Below, piece after piece: positions 6,806-13,548 of a stretch of DNA of 22,896 nucleotides. Each line of letters starts with the position of its first letter. Position 1 is the stretch's first letter. The position numbers were made by a program, and so were the translations under genes. The DNA comes from a virus. The notes below the pieces were generated by a model that did not search any database, was not told the origin of the DNA, and saw only the letters and a program-made list of their open reading frames with translations. The stretch is from IMG/VR virus record IMGVR_UViG_3300046543_000407, positions 1-22,896 of that record; one strand, 5' to 3'.

Positions 6806-9469
6806 CTATGGTGAGATGTCATTACGATCAAGTTCTGAAGGTGGCAGAGGGCCCCATACAGCCTCGGAGTCATAATCGGCCCAGTCTTCGTCAGCACGAT
6901 CTCTGTCAACACCCTGGTAACTGTCGGCCGTTCCCATTCCATCTCCGGGTGGAGGCACGATCGGCTTACGTACCAATAGTTCAAGGTTGCGACGGCTAGT
7001 TCTGATCGCATCAAGCACGGCGGTGCTTGGGACCCACCATTCGTCTGCATGATTGGCAGGAGGAACATAGTCATAGGGAAACTCCTTCGGATTGCGGTAT
7101 ATGTTCCAGCGTCGTCCTACATCTGCCTCGGCAAGAAAAGGTATCTCGGTTAGACCCCAGGATGGCGCTATCGATTCCATGCACTTAGTGATCACGTACT
7201 TGGCGAAACTTATCAGCTCTGGGATGTCTGGACATTCGAACATTACTTCGTCGTGTACTTCATTGCAAGGGTACACGCCGTAGGGTCTGAGTAGTGGTGT
7301 TGCCTTTATACCACCATGCAAGCAGATGTCATGGGACATTGATTGATGCGGGAAGTTACTGGCCTCGTTCTGAAGGTTCGATACATTCTCCCTCGTCACT
7401 AGCCAATGTCGCTTTCGTCGTCCAAACATAGTTACCAGGTTCTGTCCTTTGATAGGTGCATTACGACACTTAGTCATGAAGTCCCACGCCTTAGGAGATC
7501 GGCTAGCCCACTTGTCAATGAATGACTGAGCTACAGGCAAAGCGATCCTGAACTCCTCAGCGATGCTAGGCGCCTGTCGTCCATACACGATGCCGAAGTT
7601 AACTGCCTTCGCTCGGATTATTTGCTCGTATCCTTCGTAGGTCTTGTCTCGTCCTCGTGAGAGCCACCCTGGGTAGAACTCTTCTGCAGTCTCCCAATGA
7701 AGCTTTCTCTTGCTGCCTGGTGCGTATACGCCAAGCAAGTAATCGTCCCCCGAAAGTATCGCGAGACTTCGGAGCTCGGCTTGGTTGAGATCTGCCTTGA
7801 TGAATACATGGCCCGGTGGCGCCATATACATCCCCCTGATACTGGTACCTCGGGGGATATTTTGCATATTGGGTCCCCGACTAGATAGCCTTCCAGTGCG
7901 GGTACCGTGTATAAGAAACGTAGGGTGCACACGACCATCAACGTTCACATTCCTTTCTAGCGAGGTCACGTACGTGCTCTTTGCCTTAGCAGCCTTGCGA
8001 AACCCTAGTAAGGCTAGTACTGCAGGATGCTTAGGCAGAGCATCAAGTACTTCCCGTCGAGTCGATCTGTCATTAGGCTTAGGCGGCTTGAGCTTCAGCC
8101 TATCCCAGAACAGATGTGCAAGCTGCTTGGGGCTGTTCGGGTTAATCTCACCAATGAGGCCGCTAGCTCTCGCTGTCTGCTGCATCTGGATATAGGCATG
8201 ATCGATCTCGCGCTGCAATACTTTCGACTGATGCTGTACCCTATTCTGGCAGACCATCAAACCTCGAGTCTCGACCTGATATAGGAACTCGCTAGCTGGC
8301 ATCAAGGTCTTGGTATAGAGCTTTTCCATGTTAGCGTCAGCAGCCACTCGAGGTCTAAAGACTCTGAAGATCTGGAGGGTATTGCTTGTATCGAGTGCAA
8401 GGTAATGGTACAAGACTGGCCTGGGAATAACACGGAAGCTAGTTTTTCGATTGGGCAGCCAGGGCTTAAGCATGCGTTTGTAGTCTGGAGCCCCGAGGAT
8501 ATCGTTCCCGATCTGCTCGAGATCGTGGATTCCACCTTGCTCGTCAATTGTGTAAGACATAAGCATCGTGTCATCATCGCACCTAGCCTCCGGTATTTCT
8601 CGCCTCATGAACCGCATGTCGAACTTACCGTTATGCCAGATGAATCTAGGTCCGGACTGCTGGAATAACGGCATGAGATGTTTGGTGAGCTCACCTGGAA
8701 CGATGTATACTAGTTCAGGACTTGCACATAGACCTACAGCTAGTATCTCATCTGTCAGGTGATTGAAGCCCCCTGTCTCAGTATCGCACGCGATAAAATC
8801 GTTATCTTTCAACAGGTTACACAGTTGAGATACTTGGTACCTGTTTCTGAGCACGAGCCATCTTGGCGTCACTTCTTTCTTGCGAGGTCCACCTGCCAAT
8901 AATGACGAGGCGTAGCGAATGTCCTCTTTGAACAGTCGATAGTTTCCAGTACCCCTCAGGAGCGCAGCCGGGTGGATAACAGGCAGTAAGCCATTCGATG
9001 CTAGGTCGCTTGATAAGAGCTGCCCACGTATTTGCGTGATCTTGTAACCATAATTCCCAGTCAACGAGCGTAATGCAAAGTTCCCCATCGCAACTACTAA
9101 ACGGCGGGGGAATTGTTGTACCTGACTTCTCAATCGCATAGAGCAAGCTTGAGTGGCTCTTAGGACGATGGCGAGTCTTTTCTGTGTATCCTTCTCCTGA
9201 GGAGGTAGGCACTGACAAGCGTTCAGAATCAGTACGTTGTCTGGATCCCATTCTGGCATCTCCCTCGCTAGAGTCTTCCAGAACACTTCCCCGCTCGGTC
9301 CCACTAGAGGAATCTTATGCTGGATCTCTTGGATCCCTGGAGCCTCACCTACGAACACGATAGGTGCTTCTGGATTGCCACGTGAGCCTACTTTCGGCCC
9401 TCCGTATGGACAATTAGGACAAGCTAGTCTTTCTGTTGCATGGACTATTGGTGGCCCTGCTAGCCGCAT
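6806..9469 (-). CDS. DNA polymerase I-type replicative polymerase with N-terminal uracil-DNA glycosylase-like domain
   Basis: 887 residues behind a strong Shine-Dalgarno (AAAGGAGGAG). Residues 1-195 match family 4/5 uracil-DNA glycosylases: GEAPG at 41-45, HPAALLR at 166-172, and cysteines 17, 20, 85 (or 87) and 109 placed like the four 4Fe-4S ligands of family 4. Residues 200-380 are a DnaQ-type 3'-5' exonuclease: D229/E231 (DTETGG), HNGKFD (D284), and Y356xxxD360. Residues 385-790 are a family A polymerase: motif A with D560 (DLNQAELR), motif B with K621 and NFGIVYG, and motif C HDE 739-741. No 5'-nuclease domain is present. Motif A has Leu and Ala where E. coli Pol I has Tyr and Ile. The C-terminal 100 residues are a poorly conserved Pro/Asp-rich tail. 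It is the distal gene of the deazaguanine operon, which suggests a polymerase copying modified DNA. Confidence 0.93.
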   Translation of the reverse strand: MRLAGPPIVHATERLACPNCPYGGPKVGSRGNPEAPIVFVGEAPGIQEIQHKIPLVGPSGEVFWKTLAREMPEWDPDNVLILNACQCLPPQEKDTQKRLAIVLRATQACSMRLRSQVQQFPRRLVVAMGNFALRSLTGNYGYKITQIRGQLLSSDLASNGLLPVIHPAALLRGTGNYRLFKEDIRYASSLLAGGPRKKEVTPRWLVLRNRYQVSQLCNLLKDNDFIACDTETGGFNHLTDEILAVGLCASPELVYIVPGELTKHLMPLFQQSGPRFIWHNGKFDMRFMRREIPEARCDDDTMLMSYTIDEQGGIHDLEQIGNDILGAPDYKRMLKPWLPNRKTSFRVIPRPVLYHYLALDTSNTLQIFRVFRPRVAADANMEKLYTKTLMPASEFLYQVETRGLMVCQNRVQHQSKVLQREIDHAYIQMQQTARASGLIGEINPNSPKQLAHLFWDRLKLKPPKPNDRSTRREVLDALPKHPAVLALLGFRKAAKAKSTYVTSLERNVNVDGRVHPTFLIHGTRTGRLSSRGPNMQNIPRGTSIRGMYMAPPGHVFIKADLNQAELRSLAILSGDDYLLGVYAPGSKRKLHWETAEEFYPGWLSRGRDKTYEGYEQIIRAKAVNFGIVYGRQAPSIAEEFRIALPVAQSFIDKWASRSPKAWDFMTKCRNAPIKGQNLVTMFGRRKRHWLVTRENVSNLQNEASNFPHQSMSHDICLHGGIKATPLLRPYGVYPCNEVHDEVMFECPDIPELISFAKYVITKCMESIAPSWGLTEIPFLAEADVGRRWNIYRNPKEFPYDYVPPANHADEWWVPSTAVLDAIRTSRRNLELLVRKPIVPPPGDGMGTADSYQGVDRDRADEDWADYDSEAVWGPLPPSELDRNDISP

Positions 9470-9509
9470 TCCGTTCTCCTCCTTTAGAGTTAGGGTGGTT
9501 ACTCACTAA

Positions 9510-9588
9510 CCTGTTTCTTCCACCCGAGGACGCGTTTTCGTTCTCCTAAGAGAACGATTCCGCCTTCCCGGGGGTGAAAAGAAGGTAG
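9510..9588. other. Structured leader between dpdA-like gene and polymerase gene
   Basis: The 123-base gap 9470-9592 holds a perfect 7-pair hairpin, CGTTCTC (9539-9545), loop CTAA, GAGAACG (9550-9556). Around it are longer complementary flanks (TTCTTCCACCC near 9515 and GGGGGTGAAAAGAA near 9570). No T-run follows on the minus strand, so a simple terminator is unlikely. It lies in the 5' leader of the polymerase mRNA. Confidence 0.4.
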
Positions 9589-9592
9589 TTGG

Positions 9593-10411
9593 TTACAGTA
9601 GTTGTTTACCTGGTACTCTGCCTGGAGCTTGCTTCTCGAACTGAAGCCATCCCCTTACCAGACCGAGATTGGCCAGCGTCTCTGGGTAAATGTGGGATGT
9701 CGCGTTCTCCCACCAATCACTTCTGGGGACATGTGTCTTCTGGTGTCTGTTGATCATCTGTCTGTGTTGACCCATCCTCAGAGGCACAGCTGAGTCAATC
9801 CCCATTACTCCTGGCAGTCTACAACAGGCGAGATCATCCTCCATGTCGTCGCTGAAGCCGAGTAGGTGGATGAATGGACCGTGACGTCGATAGGCTAGGT
9901 GCATATCGAAGTCATCCCAGATCCACTTGGTGAATTCTAGGCGACTCCCTAGTAGTTCTGTGATATGCCTTGGGACTCCCCAACATCCTACTCCCTCGAT
10001 GTATCGTAGCTCTTGTGCGCTCTTCTGCAGCTCGGCGAGAGTTTGGCCCTGTGGAACAGCCATATACATCGTCTTGTTGAAGTCAATGAACTCGTGGTAC
10101 TGATCTGCCGCCATGAAGCTGAGCTCGAGAGTCTGGTCGAACTCACGTATCATGTCAGGCAGGACCACCACTTGGGACGGAACTATCTCTAGAGCCCTAC
10201 GCATAGTTCGAGCATCAACAGGATAGCCAAGCTCAATGATACTATTGTCCATGACAATAAAGGATCCTGGCGGGAGAAGGTCCTTATACAGGTGTGGGTG
10301 ATCAACGACGTCATGAGCGAGAAGAAGATGGTATCGACCGACGACATGCTCACCCATCTCGCGAAGTGCGCGTAGTACTTGTGGTGGTGCTACTGGTGCA
10401 AACTGGGTCAT
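9593..10411 (-). CDS. dpdA: DpdA-like DNA (7-deazaguanine) transglycosylase
   Basis: 272 residues from ATG 10411, 5 bases after the preceding gene's stop and preceded by GGAGAAGGAG at a long spacing. ATG 10447, inside the preceding gene, remains possible and would give 284. The protein looks like a compact TIM-barrel relative of tRNA-guanine transglycosylase, as in phage DpdA proteins. It has MDNSIIELG (D55), LPDMIRE (D86), VPQGQT, and near the C-terminus GIDSAVPLRMG, which resembles the TGT active-site segment preceding the P-(T/L)-R turn. DpdA enzymes exchange guanine in DNA for preQ0 or a derivative. The clustering with folE, queD, queE and queC, which together make preQ0, is the strongest support; a tRNA-modifying TGT normally has a C-terminal zinc site that I do not see here. 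Exact catalytic residues are inferred. Confidence 0.8.
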   Translation of the reverse strand: MTQFAPVAPPQVLRALREMGEHVVGRYHLLLAHDVVDHPHLYKDLLPPGSFIVMDNSIIELGYPVDARTMRRALEIVPSQVVVLPDMIREFDQTLELSFMAADQYHEFIDFNKTMYMAVPQGQTLAELQKSAQELRYIEGVGCWGVPRHITELLGSRLEFTKWIWDDFDMHLAYRRHGPFIHLLGFSDDMEDDLACCRLPGVMGIDSAVPLRMGQHRQMINRHQKTHVPRSDWWENATSHIYPETLANLGLVRGWLQFEKQAPGRVPGKQLL

Positions 10412-10416
10412 GGTGT

Positions 10417-10605
10417 TTAGATTAGCTCCTTCTCCATAGCGAGCCATTCGGGCATCGTCATCACCTTAGCCCTGTCGTCCCACTCGCATTGGCTCTTAGG
10501 CAGCCAGACCTCCTTGTTTCCGTCGTAGAAGTGGTATGCTCTATCTGTCTCGTATGGAGCACACAGCTCACCAGAGATGTCTACAAGCTCACGACGATTT
10601 GCCAT
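10417..10605 (-). CDS. Small conserved phage protein between folE and dpdA, unknown function
   Basis: 62 residues, ATG 10605 behind AAGGAGAT, which overlaps the folE stop; it ends 5 bases before the dpdA-like ATG. The sequence is a compact alternating pattern (ELVDISGEL, then YHFYDGNKEVWLPKSQCEWD, then MTMPEWLAMEKELI) that I have seen in small phage proteins, where WLPKSQ..WD and a C-terminal PEWLA.EK.LI are the conserved parts. It looks like a small beta-barrel followed by a helix. No catalytic residues are evident. Its tight placement inside the modification operon suggests co-regulation and perhaps an accessory role (sequence recognition, DNA delivery), but that is a guess. Confidence 0.75.
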   Translation of the reverse strand: MANRRELVDISGELCAPYETDRAYHFYDGNKEVWLPKSQCEWDDRAKVMTMPEWLAMEKELI

Positions 10606-10608
10606 CGG

Positions 10609-11217
10609 TCATCTCCTTGACCGATTGATGATGCTGAAGAACTCCGATCGGGCTGCTGGTACATCTCTGAACACGCCACGGACGCAGGATGTAGTGGAAA
10701 TTATCTCGGGTGTGTTGATACCTCGGCACGCCATGCAGGTGTGCATCGAGTCGATTACGCAGATGACCCCTTTGGCGCGGGTATGCGTGTTGAGTGTATC
10801 CGCTATCGTCTCGCATATACGCTCCTGCATGCTAGGCTTACTGAGACTGATTGCGTCCACTAGGCGAGCTAGTTTGCTGAGCCCTACGACCTTACCATCT
10901 GGGATGTACCCTAGGAAGGCACTACCTGTAGCAGGGAGTAGGTGATGTTCACACATCATCCTAAACGGGATGTTAGATTGGACGACCAAGCCGTGGATGC
11001 CTTCAGCGAGCGGTCCGTCGAATAGATCACCTAAGACTTCGGCAGCATCACATGGCTGGTTGAACTCGTACAGATACCGGAGCAATCTGCTAGGAGTTTT
11101 ACTGTACGCTTCAGCACCGAGGTTAGGACCGAATACGTACTCCAGTAGGTATCTGATGTGTATTTCAGGATCGTAGTATTCGGCTCTTCCGTCATTCGTT
11201 ACTCTGTAGTCGTCCAT
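10609..11217 (-). CDS. folE: GTP cyclohydrolase I
   Basis: 202 residues, the usual length. FolE converts GTP to 7,8-dihydroneopterin triphosphate, the first step toward both folate and 7-deazaguanines. The zinc site is visible: C89 and H92 in CEHHLLP and C161 in MHTCMACRG. The other signatures are complete: PSRLLRYLYEF near the N-terminus, GYIPDGKVVGLSKLARLVD at 103-121, and QERICETIADTL. This corresponds to the type IA enzyme rather than QueF, which shares the tunnel fold but has a different signature. It starts 6 bases after the queE stop and its stop lies in the Shine-Dalgarno of the next gene. Given its neighbours, the job is to feed QueD during infection rather than to make folate. Confidence 0.95.
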   Translation of the reverse strand: MDDYRVTNDGRAEYYDPEIHIRYLLEYVFGPNLGAEAYSKTPSRLLRYLYEFNQPCDAAEVLGDLFDGPLAEGIHGLVVQSNIPFRMMCEHHLLPATGSAFLGYIPDGKVVGLSKLARLVDAISLSKPSMQERICETIADTLNTHTRAKGVICVIDSMHTCMACRGINTPEIISTTSCVRGVFRDVPAARSEFFSIINRSRR

Positions 11218-11223
11218 GATACG

Positions 11224-11952
11224 TTACTTCCCTTTCATGTTACCCCAGAGCATAGCATGCAGCTGCGGAAGAACTGTTACGTCAGTTAGCTCTGACTTTC
11301 CTATAGTTTGTTCTGTGAGCCACCTATAGCGCTCCATGATCTCGGTGGTCATGAGGAAAGGTGATCGGCCTTCTGCATGCACTTCGGTACCGCATGAGAT
11401 ATAGAACGGTACTCCAGGATAACGCATGTGGATGCTCACGGCGAACTCAAGGTCGTCCTCGTCAAACACAACTACCTTGAAGGCTATCTTGCTGTACAGA
11501 TCGGCGAACTGATCGAGGATTGTATAGTCTGTCCTGCTAGACATACCAGACGAAGGGGGCTTAGGAGAACAGGTGACCAGATCACAGTACTTCAGCCAAG
11601 GGTTGAAGTAAGCTCCCTGTGTCTCCACCGCTATCTGAAGTCGAAGATCCATGCCGATCATGAGGGTGAGTCTCTTGAGATCCCAGTGCAGAGGATCGCC
11701 ACCGCTTAAGGTGACCCATTGGGCACTTTGGGAACCTCCAAGTTCGTGGACGCTGCTTATGATCTCGTCTTCGTCCATCCGTTTGGCAGTGTTGTGTATG
11801 AGATCCGGGTCCACAGCGTGCATGCTGTCACACCAGGAGCATCGATAGGAGCATCCTGCGAATCTGATGAAGTGACTGGTTTGCCCGATGAGGGCACCCT
11901 CTCCTTGGATTGTAGGTCCGAATATCTCGGACACGAGGAGTTTATCCGGCAC
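11224..11952 (-). CDS. queE: 7-carboxy-7-deazaguanine synthase (radical SAM)
   Basis: GTG 11952 is preferred because GGAGG lies five bases upstream of it. The longer GTG at 11970 would include that Shine-Dalgarno in the coding region. The result is 242 residues, overlapping the queD end by 11 bases. QueE converts 6-carboxy-tetrahydropterin to 7-carboxy-7-deazaguanine. The N-terminal IFGPTIQGEG is a QueE signature, followed by the cluster-binding C34, C38 and C41 in the shortened CSYRCSWCD motif (CX3CX2C) for the 4Fe-4S cluster and S-adenosylmethionine. LSGGDPLHWDL is the radical-SAM GGE-type loop with Asp in place of the usual Glu. TCSPKPPSSG is also typical. Third gene of the deazaguanine set; all expected core motifs are present. 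Confidence 0.94.
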   Translation of the reverse strand: MPDKLLVSEIFGPTIQGEGALIGQTSHFIRFAGCSYRCSWCDSMHAVDPDLIHNTAKRMDEDEIISSVHELGGSQSAQWVTLSGGDPLHWDLKRLTLMIGMDLRLQIAVETQGAYFNPWLKYCDLVTCSPKPPSSGMSSRTDYTILDQFADLYSKIAFKVVVFDEDDLEFAVSIHMRYPGVPFYISCGTEVHAEGRSPFLMTTEIMERYRWLTEQTIGKSELTDVTVLPQLHAMLWGNMKGK

Positions 11953-12502
11953 TTGCTCCTCCTGCACCACCAGTCGGCACCGAGACGTACGAGTGAGAAG
12001 GGAAGATGGCTACGCTGTTAGGCGTCTCCCATACATACAGTCGGGTGAGTTTGAGATTAGGGTCGTGCTGTTCGATGGGAATCCTTAGCCGTGAGAACCA
12101 GAACTCCGCTAAGTGCTCAGCAGTTGGAACGAATGGAACCACTAGCAGCTTGAACTGACCACGCTGTTTGTCCTCGGGAATGAAGCACCACCCTTCATTC
12201 TCGCAGACCTTTGTGACCTTTTCTATCTCGAACTTGTCAAGAAAGCTGGTCAGCAAGTCGTCCTTGACCCACAGGCATAGACCGTGATCACCGAAGTCAT
12301 GGATCTGTGACATCATGAACTGCTTCAGGAAGCCGAAGTCTACCACCATCCCAGTCTCGACGCCTTTAGTCTGTAGCTTGAGAGACCTGACTTCTGCTTC
12401 AATCACGTATCGATGGCCGTGAAGGTTCCAGCACTTTGAGCCATGTGTTGGCACACGATGCCCCATGTCGATCTCAATAGTACGCCTGATGCTAAACGAC
12501 AT
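11942..12502 (-). CDS. queD: 6-carboxy-5,6,7,8-tetrahydropterin synthase
   Basis: 186 residues, longer than the usual 120-140. QueD turns dihydroneopterin triphosphate into 6-carboxy-tetrahydropterin, the substrate of QueE. Zinc ligands H15, H28 and H30 and the catalytic C24 are seen in MGHRV and CWNLHGHRY. MVVDFGFLK carries the conserved Asp-Phe, DHG (72-74) supplies the catalytic Asp/His, and PTAEHLAEFWFSRL the conserved Glu. The extra length comes from an internal insertion between the DHG region and PTAEH (about residues 75-130) and a short C-terminal tail rich in Gly and Ser. The tail end overlaps the queE start. The insertion is seen in some phage and bacterial QueD homologues; I regard the enzyme as probably active. 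Confidence 0.94.
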   Translation of the reverse strand: MSFSIRRTIEIDMGHRVPTHGSKCWNLHGHRYVIEAEVRSLKLQTKGVETGMVVDFGFLKQFMMSQIHDFGDHGLCLWVKDDLLTSFLDKFEIEKVTKVCENEGWCFIPEDKQRGQFKLLVVPFVPTAEHLAEFWFSRLRIPIEQHDPNLKLTRLYVWETPNSVAIFPSHSYVSVPTGGAGGASAG

Positions 12503-12522
12503 TGCGCTTCCTCCCCTTGCTG

Positions 12523-12723
12523 CTACTGGTAGAGTCTTGCCCTCACTGCACAGTCTTTCGCCTCTAGCAGCTTGCGTAGTGCTACTGTTCGCTCTGGGTT
12601 CCTGGGTAGGATGTTCACAAGATCGTGTGCCAGATCGTGGAACCGTTGAGAGACGGTTTGAAGATTATCGGGCAGATGTTCGTAGCCGAAGAACTGCAGT
12701 AGTGGTTCTTGTTCTGGTGTCAT
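12523..12723 (-). CDS. Acb2/Tad1 hairpin-like small protein, candidate cyclic-nucleotide sponge
   Basis: 66 residues from ATG 12723, which has AGGAGCAAGAG just upstream; the open frame continues farther upstream over queC, but that part is low-complexity and overlaps queC. The protein reads as two helices: a front with FFGYEHLPDNLQTVSQRF, a middle LAHDLVNILP and a C-terminal helix ERTVALRKLLEAKDCAVRA. This pattern (HLP..LQ.VS..F..LA......LP...ERT.ALRKLLEAKDAAVRA) is widespread in small phage proteins and, as I recall, belongs to the group named after the Acb2/Tad1 hairpin. Acb2 binds cyclic di- and trinucleotides and blocks CBASS; Tad1 binds cADPR-type signals of Thoeris. The family membership is from memory and function in this member is inferred. 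It lies 32 bases after queC and 20 before queD, in the modification operon. Confidence 0.72.
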   Translation of the reverse strand: MTPEQEPLLQFFGYEHLPDNLQTVSQRFHDLAHDLVNILPRNPERTVALRKLLEAKDCAVRARLYQ

Positions 12724-12755
12724 CTCTTGCTCCTGCTCCTGTACCTGTGAAGGGC

Positions 12756-13478
12756 TCACGCTGCATACCTTGTGGGATCGTAGACGCCTGAGTTGACGAA
12801 GGCTTCCTTGCGAGCAATGCATGTAGGACATTTGCCGCAATGCAGCTCTTCTCCTTTGTAACACGACCACGTCATCTCGTACGGCACAGCTAGACCGAAG
12901 CCCTCCTTAACAATCTGGGCTTTACTGTAGTGCATGAATGGAGCTACCAGCCGTACTTTGAAGTACGTGCCAATGTAGATGGCGTTAGCCATCGCGCCAA
13001 TGAATTCCGGCGTACAATCTGGATATGCCCAGTTATGTGCATCTTCAGCGTGGGCTCCAAACCAGATCGTAGCTTCTCGTGGTCCACTATCTGAATCTGT
13101 ATTGCCTCTCAGGATCCACCCTTGAGCAATACCGGCGACCCTTGAGAGTAGCTGTCCATTCCTGAAAGGGACGTAAGTGGGAGACATCCCCTCGATCTTG
13201 TCGTATGAGGTCTCGGGGATAGGTGCGTGAGAGTCCGTGAGCATGCTTTTTGGAGGTCTAGACATATCAACGATAAGACGCTCTATGCCTAGATGCTCAG
13301 CCAGCTGATTGGCATAGTCAATCTCCTTCAGGTGTCTCTGACCATAGTTAATTGAGACGGAGATGACCTCATCAAACGCGTCCGTATCACGGATCGCCTT
13401 AGCAAGTGCTGTGGAGCTATCAACACCCCCACTATGAAGAACATACGTACGACGCGCTACGTGTGCTGTTGTCATCAT
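12756..13478 (-). CDS. queC: 7-cyano-7-deazaguanine (preQ0) synthase
   Basis: 240 residues, close to the usual 220-235. QueC uses ATP and ammonia to turn 7-carboxy-7-deazaguanine into preQ0. The PP-loop SGGVDS is at 16-21, INYGQRHLKE at 43-52 and the zinc site is C206, C214, C217, C220 (CX7CX2CX2C in SCYKGEELHCGKCPTC). GAHAEDAHNWAYPDC is the family's conserved middle segment. An insertion rich in Asp/Ser (about 124-136) is unusual. No glutamine amidotransferase domain is fused to it, unlike the Gat-QueC that leads to archaeosine in phage 9g. ATG 13478 is followed by a second ATG; only a weak AGGTGA is upstream. It is the first gene after the terminator at 13496-13534 and opens the deazaguanine operon. 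Confidence 0.95.
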   Translation of the reverse strand: MMTTAHVARRTYVLHSGGVDSSTALAKAIRDTDAFDEVISVSINYGQRHLKEIDYANQLAEHLGIERLIVDMSRPPKSMLTDSHAPIPETSYDKIEGMSPTYVPFRNGQLLSRVAGIAQGWILRGNTDSDSGPREATIWFGAHAEDAHNWAYPDCTPEFIGAMANAIYIGTYFKVRLVAPFMHYSKAQIVKEGFGLAVPYEMTWSCYKGEELHCGKCPTCIARKEAFVNSGVYDPTRYAA

Positions 13479-13484
13479 TTTGTC

Positions 13485-13496
13485 ACCTGATCAGGT
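13485..13496. promoter_or_regulatory. 12-base palindrome at the queC start
   Basis: ACCTGATCAGGT is a perfect palindrome 6 bases upstream of the queC ATG; its right half supplies the weak AGGTGA ribosome site. It abuts the T-tract of the terminator for the upstream gene. It could be an operator or an RNA hairpin hiding the ribosome site; only the palindrome is directly seen. Confidence 0.4.
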
Positions 13497-13534
13497 AAAA
13501 AGAAGGAGCAGCCGAGGTATCTTTCGACTGCTCC
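13496..13534 (-). terminator. Intrinsic terminator after the ssDNA-binding gene
   Basis: On the minus strand GGAGCAG...CTGCTCC (13534-13528 with 13511-13505) forms a 7-pair stem extended by TCG/CGA after one mismatch. It is followed by TTCTTTTTA (13504-13496). It closes the recombination set and separates it from queC. No sigma-70 promoter is seen between it and queC, so read-through or antitermination may feed the modification operon. Confidence 0.75.
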
Positions 13535-13548
13535 AGTTGCGTGGTTGT

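Noticed and set aside
7785-8284. Long + strand ORFs opposite the polymerase gene
   Set aside because: They are antisense shadows; the minus strand has a complete set of polymerase motifs.
10412-10447. Longer dpdA start at 10447
   Set aside because: It overlaps the preceding 62-residue gene by 31 bases, whereas 10411 follows its stop; not excluded, as ribosome-site spacing at 10411 is long.
11953-11970. Longer queE start at 11970
   Set aside because: It would place the best Shine-Dalgarno (GGAGG) inside the coding sequence and deepen the overlap with queD.
12724-12870. Upstream extension of the Acb2/Tad1-like ORF
   Set aside because: It overlaps queC, is low-complexity (Gln/Glu and Arg runs) and ATG 12723 has a good ribosome site.
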